Source: an uncultured Steroidobacter sp. (GTDB lineage Bacteria > Pseudomonadota > Gammaproteobacteria > Steroidobacterales > Steroidobacteraceae). From it: a DNA stretch of 26,023 nucleotides. Location: NCBI GenBank assembly GCA_946478975.1, contig CAMLEO010000074.1, forward strand, positions 1 to 26,023, written 5' to 3'. The notes beneath the pieces are model-generated. The model was not told where the DNA came from, made no database searches, and saw only the letters and a program-made list of their open reading frames with translations. The stretch's first letter is position 1. Every line of letters begins with the position of its first letter. Below are positions 17,137-24,943 of the stretch, piece by piece. Position numbers and translations under genes: made by a program.

Positions 17137-18872
17137 GGGATTTGGGTGGGCACTACTACACGTATGCCAGTTGCGTGTTACCGGCCGCGGAACGAGCCGG
17201 GTTCCAGCCCGTGCTCGCCATGCATCGTGAGTTTCGGGATTTCGCCGCGCTGCCGCCGAGCTGGCAGTCGCACGCGGCGTTTCGTCACAAGAGCTACTCA
17301 CAACGCACGCTGAAAGCCGGCAATGCGAAGGGCGCGCTGAGCCGCTGGTGGGCGCAAACGCGCGAGAAATGGCGGGCGCGCGAACGTGAGCGTTACATCG
17401 AGAGTTTCACCCAGGACTGCGCCGCCCTGCTCACCAGTATCCGTCCGGGCGACGGCGATCACGTGTTCTTCGCCTCGGCTTCCGAGCTCGACCTGGAAGG
17501 GCTCGCGCGGTTTCTACAAAACGCCCCGGCCGAGTACCAGCGCGTGCACTGGCATCTGCAGTTCCATCTCGGCCTGTTTCACGGTCGCGATCCGGACTAT
17601 CCCAAACAGCGGGCGAGTCGCGATTTCATGCGCGAGATCCTGTCGCAGGCGCTGAGCCGCATTCCGAATTATCGGGTGCATTTGTATTGCACGACCCACG
17701 AGCTGACTGCGCAATATCAGTTCCTGGACGTCGCGCCGTTTCAGACGCTGCCGTATCCGGTGCATCCATTGTTTCTTTTGCCCGTGCCGCCGAAGCAGCC
17801 GGACGACAGCGTGCGCATCGCGTGCCTCGGCCACAGCCGCCGCGAAAAGGGATATCACGAGCTGCCCATCGTGGTACGCAAGCTGTGGTCGAGCTATCTG
17901 AGCAAAGGCCGCGCGCAACTCGTCATGCAGACCCGCCGCCGCGATCTGCGACGCGCGCTCGATTCCGCCGTCAAGAATCTGGGCGAGCACAGCGCGACGC
18001 CGCCGATCGTGTACGCGCCCTTTCCGCTGGAGCTGGAGCGTTACGCTGAGCTGGTGCGCAGTTCCGACGTGGGGCTGCTGCTCTATGACAGCACTCGTTA
18101 CTACGCACGCTGCAGCGGCGTGCTGCTGGAAATGTTGAGTGCGGGCGTGCCGGTCATCGTGCCCGGCGGCTGCTGGCTGTCGGAACAGATTCACGACGAG
18201 AACCAACGTCACTTACGCGAGCTCGCCGCCAACGTGACTCCGCTCGATCATGTGAGCTCCGCCGAGATCGCCTGGCAACCGTCGAGTGCCGGCGCAATCT
18301 CATTCACCGATTCACCGGTGAGCGGCGAATTCGCAATCCCGGCCGGCGCGCGCTCGCTGTTGCTGCGAGCTCGCTGGCAAGAGCCGATGAGCCGCGGCAC
18401 CTATGCGCACGTCGATCTCGAACAAAGAGACGCGCAAGGTCAATTGCTCACCACGTTCGCAGCGATCGTCGAACCGGGCCGCGAGCCCGCCGCGGTCTAC
18501 TCAATGTTCCATTTGCACGAGCAGGCACGCCAGATCCGCATGAAGTGGCGCAATGCCTGGGACACGGGCCGCATTACGCTGACCCATGTCGATTGTCAGT
18601 TGTTCGCGGAACATCTGCCTGCCGGCGCAGTGGGATTGACGGCCGCGAACATGGACCAGAGCGGCGAGCTGCTCGGCGACGTGTTGATGCACATCGATCA
18701 CTATCGGCGTCGCTCGGCGGCATTCGCCCCGCGCTGTACCGAATACTTCAACGCCGATCAGATCGTCGCGGAATTGCTCGCGACCGCGTCAGCTTCGCCA
18801 GCGATCGCGCAGCCGCTTCCCGAACGCCTCGATCTCACGGCGCAGCCGAACGTGCAATCGAATGCGCGCTGA
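17100..18872 (+). CDS. GT-B fold glycosyltransferase (GT4-like) with extra C-terminal domain
   Basis: The 590-residue protein has a two-lobe GT-B layout. An N-terminal half starts KFVLIDHSMRDLGGHYYTYA, with the glycine pair for the acceptor lobe. The donor lobe begins at VRIACLGHSRREKGYHEL (238-255) and includes SGVLLEMLSAGVPVIVPGG at 339-357, which matches the donor-binding Glu region of GT4-type enzymes. Residues after about 390 are not part of the usual fold; they read as beta-rich (SGEFAIPAGARSLLLRARW and so on) and resemble no family I can name. The ATG at 17100 is chosen because sequence upstream is Arg-rich and lies within the previous gene. The last 84 bases overlap the 3' end of the convergent glycosyltransferase gene. 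Confidence 0.78.
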   Translation: MARKFVLIDHSMRDLGGHYYTYASCVLPAAERAGFQPVLAMHREFRDFAALPPSWQSHAAFRHKSYSQRTLKAGNAKGALSRWWAQTREKWRARERERYIESFTQDCAALLTSIRPGDGDHVFFASASELDLEGLARFLQNAPAEYQRVHWHLQFHLGLFHGRDPDYPKQRASRDFMREILSQALSRIPNYRVHLYCTTHELTAQYQFLDVAPFQTLPYPVHPLFLLPVPPKQPDDSVRIACLGHSRREKGYHELPIVVRKLWSSYLSKGRAQLVMQTRRRDLRRALDSAVKNLGEHSATPPIVYAPFPLELERYAELVRSSDVGLLLYDSTRYYARCSGVLLEMLSAGVPVIVPGGCWLSEQIHDENQRHLRELAANVTPLDHVSSAEIAWQPSSAGAISFTDSPVSGEFAIPAGARSLLLRARWQEPMSRGTYAHVDLEQRDAQGQLLTTFAAIVEPGREPAAVYSMFHLHEQARQIRMKWRNAWDTGRITLTHVDCQLFAEHLPAGAVGLTAANMDQSGELLGDVLMHIDHYRRRSAAFAPRCTEYFNADQIVAELLATASASPAIAQPLPERLDLTAQPNVQSNAR

Positions 18873-19760
18873 ATGATCGGTGCGACGCGCATTGATCAGC
18901 GCGGGATTGATGAAGATGCGTGATCCCTGCGCTCGCAGCTGCGCATGCAACGGCACGTGCTCACAAACGCTCTGCCCGTCCTGCACGCCGCTATAATTCC
19001 CGGCGAGCAGCACTTCGCGCCGATAGATCGCGAGCCCGCCGAACGCCGAGTCCACTTCGATCCACGCCGCTCTCGGACTCAGCCGCGCCATGCGTGAATG
19101 GATGGCAATCGCCAGCGCGCGCGGCTTCTCGAACATCGCGCGCAAACGAGCGTACTGCTGCTGACAATCGACCGGGCACCAGTCCGGGTGACGTAGCGCC
19201 CAGATGTCATAGTACGCATCGCGCTGATTGGCGGTGACGACATCCCAGGGAATGTCCGTGCTCCAGCACGTTGCCACCGCCTCGCGCCGCAAATCGTTGT
19301 TCACGCCGTCGAGGTCGGCGACCATCACGTAATCGACGGATGCGTAACGCGAGTTGTTACGCAGCTCTTCGAGGTAACGATTGCGGCAGTGAGCGATGCG
19401 TTCGGTACGCGCGGGAATGCGTTCAGCCAACGCTCCCAGCGAGATGAACTGGAAGCGCTCGGACTGCTCGCGCAGGCGCGTGAGCTCAGCGAGAGTCGCA
19501 TCGGTGGAATCGCTTTCGACGACCAGGAACTGAACGCTCGCAAAGTCGGCGGTGGCGCGCGCCAATGTTTCCAGCGCGCGCCGCACGGTTTTAGCTCCGT
19601 TGCGGACGCAACCGACGACAACCAGCGTGGCGACATTGATCGACTTGTGCTCTCGCATCGAACACGACGGTGGCGCGGGCAATTCCAGCTGCGCGACATT
19701 GGAACAGGATCGCTGCGGGCTGACAACGATGCGCTTCGCATGACTATTGCTCGCCGCCAT
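18789..19760 (-). CDS. Glycosyltransferase, possibly related to GT69 / CAP59-type mannosyltransferases
   Basis: The 323-residue product has a GT-A like core. VVVGCVRNGAKTVRRALETL near 47-66 is followed by FLVVESDSTDATL, then ARTERIAHCRNRYLEEL near 117-133 and the metal-binding VADLDGVN at 147-154. The RxExxAxxRNRxLE block and the DLDG motif recall the fungal CAP59/CMT1 alpha-mannosyltransferases and their bacterial relatives; this link is by pattern only. FGGLAIYRREVL in the second half is typical of the acceptor side. The ATG at 19760 has GGAGG 6 bases upstream, the best ribosome site in this cluster, and overlaps the preceding SANT-like gene by 17 bases. It shares 84 bases of 3' end with the convergent GT-B gene. 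Confidence 0.72.
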   Translation of the reverse strand: MAASNSHAKRIVVSPQRSCSNVAQLELPAPPSCSMREHKSINVATLVVVGCVRNGAKTVRRALETLARATADFASVQFLVVESDSTDATLAELTRLREQSERFQFISLGALAERIPARTERIAHCRNRYLEELRNNSRYASVDYVMVADLDGVNNDLRREAVATCWSTDIPWDVVTANQRDAYYDIWALRHPDWCPVDCQQQYARLRAMFEKPRALAIAIHSRMARLSPRAAWIEVDSAFGGLAIYRREVLLAGNYSGVQDGQSVCEHVPLHAQLRAQGSRIFINPALINARRTDHSARIRLHVRLRREIEAFGKRLRDRWRS

Positions 19761-20154
19761 TCGCGGCCTCCGCCAGCGTCTTGCCGTTTCGTCCGCGCCA
19801 TTGCAGGCCCTGCGCCGGCAGACGGCCATGGCGTTCCAGCCGCGCCTGAATGCCCGCGGGCGTGCGGTCGTGAGCCCGCGCCAATTCCGCGATCGTCAGG
19901 CCCTCGTCGAACTTTTCCAGCAGTTCGAGATCTTCATTCTCGCTCCACGGCTTACCCGCGTTGGACGGCATGCGAGTGCGGCCGGGCCGCAGCTTGGTGC
20001 GCGTGGTGGTCTCGAGTGCGCGCACGGCGATGTACAGCGCGCGAATCACATCGCCGGACTGATACGGCGAGTCGACGTCGAACACTTCGCCGGTTTGCGG
20101 GTTGACGCCGTTCGCCAGCGCAGACACGATGCTCAAGGCCTTGATGTCATCCAT
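19744..20154 (-). CDS. Small protein with SANT/Myb-like helix-turn-helix domain
   Basis: The 136-residue protein has two parts. Residues 1-50 (ALANGVNPQTGEVF, then SPYQSGDVIRALYIAVRALE) form a conserved-looking N-terminal module of unknown function. Residues 68-112 (KPWSENEDLELLEKFDEGLT, IAELARAHDRTPAGIQARLE) look like a SANT/Myb or resolvase-like helix-turn-helix: a Trp, acidic helix, then an IAELA-RTxxGIxARL recognition helix. It may bind DNA, but no family function is established. The start ATG at 20154 has GGAG 8-9 bases upstream; an in-frame ATG at 20169 would add five residues. Its end overlaps the glycosyltransferase gene, so the two are likely translated together. It might regulate that gene or merely share its message. 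Confidence 0.7.
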   Translation of the reverse strand: MDDIKALSIVSALANGVNPQTGEVFDVDSPYQSGDVIRALYIAVRALETTTRTKLRPGRTRMPSNAGKPWSENEDLELLEKFDEGLTIAELARAHDRTPAGIQARLERHGRLPAQGLQWRGRNGKTLAEAANGGEQ

Positions 20155-20175
20155 GATTGCTGTCTCCATTGCAGT

Positions 20176-20194
20176 TAAAGTTGCATGTAAAGTT
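20176..20194 (-). promoter_or_regulatory. Direct repeat AACTTTA upstream of the SANT-like gene
   Basis: The minus strand reads AACTTTA, CATGC, AACTTTA: two perfect 7-mers 12 bases apart, about 22 bases before the start codon at 20154. The AT-rich pair stands out in GC-rich surroundings and could be an operator, perhaps for the SANT-like protein itself. Confidence 0.35.
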
Positions 20195-20313
20195 CCGTGC
20201 CCCTCGGTGCGGTACTCTAGGCCCGGCCGGCAGCGCAAATCGGTCACATAACTGTGCATAACCCGAGAAATGCCGGCTTGCTCGACTTCCACTTGGTGCT
20301 AATCGCCTGACTC

Positions 20314-21183
20314 ATGCGTTCTTTTGCGTTGTTCGTTGCGCTGCTGGTCGGCGCGCTGCTGGTGGCCGCCGCGCTCACCTACCCGGCCTGGTGGCTGGTC
20401 AGCCTGGTCTCGATCGAACCGGTGCATCGGGTGATGAATCGCGTCGCCATGCTGATCGCGCTGGTCGGGCTGGTGGTGCTGACGAGGAGGCTCGGGCTGT
20501 CCGGCAAGGAAGCGATGGGCTACGGCCTGCCGCGCCGGCAGTTCCTCATTCAGCTGGGCCTCGGCTTTGCAGGCGGAGTGGCGCTGATGCTGCCGCTCAC
20601 AGCGTTGCTGCTGGGGCTGGACATTCGCATGGTGAAGCCGGGCTTCGAAGGCACGTGGCTCGGGCTGATCGCGGGCGGAATCCTCACCGGCTTCACGGTC
20701 GCCTTCATCGAGGAAACATTCTTCCGCGGCGTGCTGTTCAGCGCAGTCGCGCGAACCTCCAGCACCGCGGCCGCGGTCATCGCGCCGAGCTTGTTATATG
20801 CATCGCTGCACTTCCTCGGGGGCAAGCTCAAGGTGCCGGCGGACCAGGTGTCATGGATCCACGGCTTCGAAGTGCTCGGCCACTTGTTCGAACGTTACGC
20901 GCAGCCGCTGACGTTCGCCGATTCGTTCTTTGCGCTCGCGATGCTGGGGGTGTTGTTCGCGCTCATCCGCTTACGCACCGGCGCGATCGCCGGCAACATC
21001 GGCCTGCATGCGGCAGGCGTGGCATTCATCGCGGTGCTGCGCGAGGCCACGGTCGTGAATCCTTCGGCTGAATATGTGGAGCTGGTGGGCTCTTATGACG
21101 GCGTGATCGGCTGGGCGGCGCTGATCTGGTTCGCGGTGATCGCGCTCGCGTTCGTGACTTTCACGCGGCGGCGAAGCGCGTAG
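20314..21183 (+). CDS. CPBP family intramembrane glutamic endopeptidase (CAAX-type)
   Basis: The 289-residue protein is very hydrophobic, with about eight membrane segments starting at residue 4. The family motif EETFFRG (EExxxRG) lies near 133, and LLYASLHFLGG near 160 supplies the second motif with its His. Bacterial CPBP proteases resemble Rce1 and cut membrane-linked substrates; some serve bacteriocin self-immunity. There is no peptide precursor nearby, so the substrate is unknown. The ATG at 20314 is the only sensible start and has no strong ribosome site. It is read away from the SANT-like gene and ends 2 bases before the convergent Lon-N gene. Confidence 0.9.
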   Translation: MRSFALFVALLVGALLVAAALTYPAWWLVSLVSIEPVHRVMNRVAMLIALVGLVVLTRRLGLSGKEAMGYGLPRRQFLIQLGLGFAGGVALMLPLTALLLGLDIRMVKPGFEGTWLGLIAGGILTGFTVAFIEETFFRGVLFSAVARTSSTAAAVIAPSLLYASLHFLGGKLKVPADQVSWIHGFEVLGHLFERYAQPLTFADSFFALAMLGVLFALIRLRTGAIAGNIGLHAAGVAFIAVLREATVVNPSAEYVELVGSYDGVIGWAALIWFAVIALAFVTFTRRRSA

Positions 21184-21185
21184 CG

Positions 21186-21764
21186 TCAGGCCTGGCGAAT
21201 ATCCAAGCGTTCGCGCAGTAGCCGCAAGCGCTCTACTGCGTCGGTCATCTCCAGGCACTGCTGCTTTTCGAGCATGGGCAGCGGCAGGATCTCGGCGAGG
21301 CGCATGCCCACCCAACTCGCGTTCTCATAATGCGGCGTCTCGTCGGCGTACGCGGCGCCGACTTGCACGAACGCCTGCTTGAGCAGTTCCGCGAGAATGC
21401 CCAGGTCCTCGGGAATCTCCATCGCCGCTTCGGTTTCCAGGTAATTCACCTCGGCGATGTTCAAGCCGTCGCTCTGCGTCGTCACATTCACGATGTCGAA
21501 CTTACGCGCGCCGCGCGCGGTGATGCCGAGCAGGCCATCGTCGAGACGTTCGAAGTCGACGATGTGAGCTGTGGTGCCAACCTGCATGGTGCGCGCCGTG
21601 CCCGTCTCCTTGCCCTCGGTGATCAGCGCGACGCCGAAGTCGCCGTTCTCCCGCATGCAGCGGCTGATCATGTCCAGATACCGCGGCTCGAAGATGCGCA
21701 GGCGCAGCGGCCCGCCCGGGAACAGCACCGTATTCAACGGAAATAAAGGCAGGACCTCGCTCAT
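21186..21764 (-). CDS. LON peptidase N-terminal (substrate-binding) domain protein
   Basis: The 192-residue protein begins SEVLPLFPLNTVLFPGGPLRLRIFEPRYL, the hallmark of the Lon N-terminal (PUA-like) domain, and continues through FGVALI, VGTTAHIVDFERLDDG and a helical C-terminal bundle. It lacks the AAA+ and protease domains of Lon. Stand-alone proteins of this kind are common in proteobacteria, and their role is unsettled (protein binding or cereblon-like ligand binding has been suggested for the fold). The gene lies 17 bases after mpl on the same strand, so it is probably the last gene of that operon. Confidence 0.93.
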   Translation of the reverse strand: MSEVLPLFPLNTVLFPGGPLRLRIFEPRYLDMISRCMRENGDFGVALITEGKETGTARTMQVGTTAHIVDFERLDDGLLGITARGARKFDIVNVTTQSDGLNIAEVNYLETEAAMEIPEDLGILAELLKQAFVQVGAAYADETPHYENASWVGMRLAEILPLPMLEKQQCLEMTDAVERLRLLRERLDIRQA

Positions 21765-21781
21765 GAGTCCTTCTTGCGTCT

Positions 21782-23155
21782 CTAACGTTTCCTCAGCCGC
21801 TCCAGCAACTTTCCGTGAATTCCGCCGAAGCCGCCATTAGACATGATAAGAACGTGATCGCCGCTGACCAGCGACTGGTCCAGCTGCGTGATCAACTGCT
21901 CCAGGTCTTTGATCGTGCGGGCCCGTGAGCCCAGCGCCGCCACCGAGCCGGCAACATCCCAATTCACATTGGGCCCTTGATACATCCACACCTGATCCGC
22001 CTGCGACAGCGCGCCGGCCAGCGCGGCCGCATGCGTGCCCAGCTTCATGGTGTTCGAGCGGGGCTCCAGCACCGCGATCAGCCTGGCCGAACCGATCTTC
22101 CGTCGCAATCCATCGATGGTGGTGGCGACCGCGGTCGGATGGTGCGCGAAATCGTCATAAACGGTGATGCCATTGACTACACCGCGCACTTCCATGCGTC
22201 GTCGCACGCCCTGGAATTCTTTCAATGCGGCGATGGATGTTTGGATATCGACGCCCGCGCCGCGCGCCGCGAGGATCGCAGCCAACGCATTCTCAGCATT
22301 GTGACGACCGACCATGGACCAGCTCACTTCGCCGATGGTGCTGTTGCCTTCCATGATGGTGAAATTTGCATAGTCGCCGCCCGCAGGCGCGACTACGTAC
22401 CACGCGGTGTCTCCACTGCTCGGGCCGCCGGCAAAACGTTCCACCGGCGTCCAGCACCCCATGTCGATCACGTGCATGACGTTGGCGTCGCCCGCGTTGG
22501 CGACCACCAGGCCGTGACGCGGCACCATGCGCATCAGCTGGTGGAACTGCCACTGGATCGATGCGACGTCGGGGTAGATGTCAGCGTGATCGTGCTCGAG
22601 ATTGTTGAGCACGGCGGTGCGCGGCCGGTAATGCACGAACTTGGCGCGCTTGTCGAAGAACGCGGTGTCGTACTCGTCGGCCTCGACGACGAAATGTTTA
22701 CCGGTGCCGAGCCGCGCCGTCACATTGAAGTTGCCCGGCACGCCGCCGATCAGGAAGCCCGGATCCAGCCCGGCGTATTCGAGCAGCCAGGTGAGAATGC
22801 TCGATGTAGTCGTCTTGCCGTGCGTGCCCGCGACCGCCAGCGTCCAACGCTTGTGAAGCACGTGCCGCGCGAGCCACTCCGGGCCGGACGTATAGGGAAT
22901 ATCACTTTCCAGCAGCGCTTCGATGAGCGGATTGCCGCGGCTCATCACATTGCCGACCACCACGATGTCGGGATTCAGCTTCAGCTGCTCCGGGCCGTAG
23001 CCTTCGATGATCTCGATGCCGAGCTCGCGCAGCTGATCGGACATCGGCGGATAAACGCTTTGATCCGAGCCGGTGACGCGATGACCGGCAGCGCGCGCCA
23101 GTGCCGCAATCCCGCCCATGAAGGTGCCGCAGACGCCAAGGATGTGAACGTGCAT
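21782..23155 (-). CDS. mpl: UDP-N-acetylmuramate:L-alanyl-gamma-D-glutamyl-meso-diaminopimelate ligase
   Basis: The 457-residue enzyme joins the tripeptide released from old murein back to UDP-MurNAc, feeding peptidoglycan recycling. It starts MHVHILGVCGTFMGGIAALA, has the ATP-binding loop GTHGKTTT at 110-117, the central EADEYDTAFFDKRAKFVHY block and LNNLEHDHADIYPD, and later DDFAHHPTAVATTIDGLR. These features separate Mpl from MurC, which has a different N-terminal text and a shorter central loop. Length is standard. The ATG at 23155 lies 13 bases after the stop of the membrane protein gene, and the Lon-N gene follows after 17 bases. The enzyme implies a diaminopimelate-type Gram-negative wall. 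Confidence 0.97.
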   Translation of the reverse strand: MHVHILGVCGTFMGGIAALARAAGHRVTGSDQSVYPPMSDQLRELGIEIIEGYGPEQLKLNPDIVVVGNVMSRGNPLIEALLESDIPYTSGPEWLARHVLHKRWTLAVAGTHGKTTTSSILTWLLEYAGLDPGFLIGGVPGNFNVTARLGTGKHFVVEADEYDTAFFDKRAKFVHYRPRTAVLNNLEHDHADIYPDVASIQWQFHQLMRMVPRHGLVVANAGDANVMHVIDMGCWTPVERFAGGPSSGDTAWYVVAPAGGDYANFTIMEGNSTIGEVSWSMVGRHNAENALAAILAARGAGVDIQTSIAALKEFQGVRRRMEVRGVVNGITVYDDFAHHPTAVATTIDGLRRKIGSARLIAVLEPRSNTMKLGTHAAALAGALSQADQVWMYQGPNVNWDVAGSVAALGSRARTIKDLEQLITQLDQSLVSGDHVLIMSNGGFGGIHGKLLERLRKR

Positions 23156-23168
23156 TGTTAGTGAATCA

Positions 23169-23684
23169 TCAGCCGCGAAGGTCGAGCATCAGCTGCACGA
23201 CAGCCTGAGTGGAACAAATGATGGCCACGGTGAGCCCCATGCCGGTGATCAAACCGCGGTCCAACGCCAACATGAAAATGCGCCCCAGCACCAGCGCGGT
23301 GATCACGAAGCGCAGCATCAGCCAGTTCACCATCAGCCAGCCGCCGAAGCCGAAGCTGAGCTGCAGCACGCGCAACGTCACATCGAACAGCAGCACCAGC
23401 AGCCCGACGCCGAACGTCGCGGTGAGTGTTTGTACGAAGCGCTGCCGGCGGCCGAAGAACGCCAGCACCAGCCACAGCCAGCTGCCCAGCATCAGCGCAT
23501 CGATGCAAATGAACAGCAGCGACGCTTCCAGGTCGAGCGCGAACAGTTGCATGCGCACGAACCCGGCCGCCATGTATGCGATCAGCACCAGCATCGCGAG
23601 CAGCGGCGACGCCGGCAGGTCCTGCGGACCCTTTCGCCACAGCGCGATGTCGAGGAAGCTTTGCATGAACCGCAAAATGACCAT
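23169..23684 (-). CDS. Multi-pass membrane protein of unknown function
   Basis: The 171-residue protein opens with MVILRFMQSFLDIALWRKGP followed by QDLPASPLLAML, then about four to five hydrophobic segments (near 27-45, 53-76, 84-106, 112-135 and 144-165). The LDIALxRxGPQDLPAS start is found in small membrane proteins of other gammaproteobacteria, but I know no function. No catalytic motif is visible. A later ATG at 23666 (MQSFLDIAL) would remove six residues and fits that shared opening slightly better; neither start has a clear ribosome site. The gene heads the minus-strand run into mpl and is divergent from rnd. Confidence 0.78.
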   Translation of the reverse strand: MVILRFMQSFLDIALWRKGPQDLPASPLLAMLVLIAYMAAGFVRMQLFALDLEASLLFICIDALMLGSWLWLVLAFFGRRQRFVQTLTATFGVGLLVLLFDVTLRVLQLSFGFGGWLMVNWLMLRFVITALVLGRIFMLALDRGLITGMGLTVAIICSTQAVVQLMLDLRG

Positions 23685-23730
23685 GACCGCCCGCGTCTTG
23701 CTGCCTTCGATGCAAAGCCAGCGACTCCCC

Positions 23731-23736
23731 TATAAT
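23731..23736 (+). promoter_or_regulatory. -10 element of the rnd promoter
   Basis: CCCCTATAATGCC contains a perfect TATAAT, 72 bases before the rnd start. No clear TTGACA-like box is placed at 17 bases; TTCGAT at 23706-23711 would need a 19-base spacer. The predicted leader is about 65 bases and holds a TGGC/GCCA hairpin. Confidence 0.55.
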
Positions 23737-23808
23737 GCCATCCAAGCCGCGTCACGCGCTGGCTCGAATCCCGCCAGGAATTGTACACGCACGTTTATCC
23801 ACTCGTTC

Positions 23809-24924
23809 ATGCAGCCCGCGCCACCGGTCACCACGTCCGCTGAACTTCTACAGGCCTTGAATTCTCTGGCCGAGGGCGACTTCGTCGCGCTGGACACCGA
23901 GTTCATGCGCGAGAGCACCTACTTTCCCAAGCTGTGCCTGATCCAGGCCGCGACCGCGAACGCCTGCGTGCTGTTCGATCCGCTCGCCCTGCCCGATTTA
24001 CAACCGCTGTGGAATTTTCTGAACGACCGCCGGCGCACCAAGGTGCTGCACGCGGCTCGGCAAGACCTGGAAGTGATGTCGGTCGCGATGCGAGACACGG
24101 TGCTCGGCGGGCCGATCTTTGATACGCAGATCGCTGGTGCGTTGTTGGGTTATCCGGCGCAGATCGGCTACGGCGCGCTGGTCGCCGCACGGCTCGGGCA
24201 GACGCTCGATAAAGGTCACACGCGCACCGACTGGTCGCGGCGCCCGTTGAGCATGGAACAATTGCAGTACGCCGAAGATGACGTGCGCTACCTGGTGCCG
24301 CTGTATCTGAGCTTGCGCGAAGCGCTGGATGAGGCCGGGCGCACGCCGTGGTTGTTCGAAGACACGCGGGAGTTGGAAGATCCCGCGCTTCATCGCACCG
24401 AGCCGGAAGCGGCCTGGAAACGTTTGAAAGGATTGGATCGCCTGCGGCCCGAGCAGCGCGCCGCTGCCAAGTTGCTGGCGCAATGGCGCGAAGAAACAGC
24501 GATCAAACACGACAAGCCGCGCGGCTGGATCCTGGCGGACGATGCGCTTCGCGAGATTGCGGAGCGGATGCCGACCGAGGTGTCGCAGTTAGAAACAATT
24601 CGCAACCTGCCGGCCGGTGTGGTCAAACGTCGCGGGCCGGAATTGCTTGCCCTAATCGAACGCGGTCGCGAGTTGGGAACCAGCGAGCCGCCGTTCTCGC
24701 CGCCGCCGAGGCCGGACTCACAGCAGCTGGCGCTGGTCACGAAGCTCATGAACTTCGCGCGCGCGCAGGCGGAGGAATTGAAGATCAGCCCGGAGTTGCT
24801 GGCGACGCGTCGCGATGTGGAACAGCTGGTGTTTTCACGTCGCACCGAGCGGCTGGCGAACGGCTGGCGTAAAGCAGCGATTGGCGATCGGATGATCGCG
24901 AAGCTGCAGGAGAGCGGCGGCTGA
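23809..24924 (+). CDS. rnd: Ribonuclease D
   Basis: The 371-residue 3'-5' exoribonuclease trims tRNA and other stable RNA precursors. The DEDD catalytic residues are seen as DTE at 29-31 (FVALDTEFMRE), Asp86 in HAARQDLEVM and the YAEDDVRYL block near 196 with its Tyr and Asp. After the nuclease domain an HRDC-type helical module follows (RLRPEQRAAAKLLAQWREE, then DDALREIAERMP), as in E. coli RNase D. The ATG at 23809 gives the family start; the long open stretch upstream overlaps the divergent membrane gene and is not coding. In E. coli rnd lies next to fadD. Here a fadD fragment lies just beyond the neighbouring adk part, which bears on the fusion described below. Confidence 0.96.
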   Translation: MQPAPPVTTSAELLQALNSLAEGDFVALDTEFMRESTYFPKLCLIQAATANACVLFDPLALPDLQPLWNFLNDRRRTKVLHAARQDLEVMSVAMRDTVLGGPIFDTQIAGALLGYPAQIGYGALVAARLGQTLDKGHTRTDWSRRPLSMEQLQYAEDDVRYLVPLYLSLREALDEAGRTPWLFEDTRELEDPALHRTEPEAAWKRLKGLDRLRPEQRAAAKLLAQWREETAIKHDKPRGWILADDALREIAERMPTEVSQLETIRNLPAGVVKRRGPELLALIERGRELGTSEPPFSPPPRPDSQQLALVTKLMNFARAQAEELKISPELLATRRDVEQLVFSRRTERLANGWRKAAIGDRMIAKLQESGG

Positions 24925-24933
24925 CGCCGCTCT
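24911..24933. terminator. Hairpin between convergent rnd and adk-like genes
   Basis: AGAGCGGCG (24911-24919) and CGCCGCTCT (24925-24933) form a perfect 9-base stem around a 5-base loop that includes the rnd stop codon. It is placed to end transcripts from both sides. No T tract follows on either strand, so it is at best a weak or factor-assisted terminator. Confidence 0.4.
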
Positions 24934-24943
24934 CGCGTGACGA

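Noticed and set aside
23759..23779. tRNA-like T-arm (TGGCTCGAATCCCGCCA) before rnd
   Set aside because: Only the T-loop-like text is there. No acceptor, D or anticodon stems can be drawn upstream, and no CCA end follows. It is more likely a short leader hairpin.
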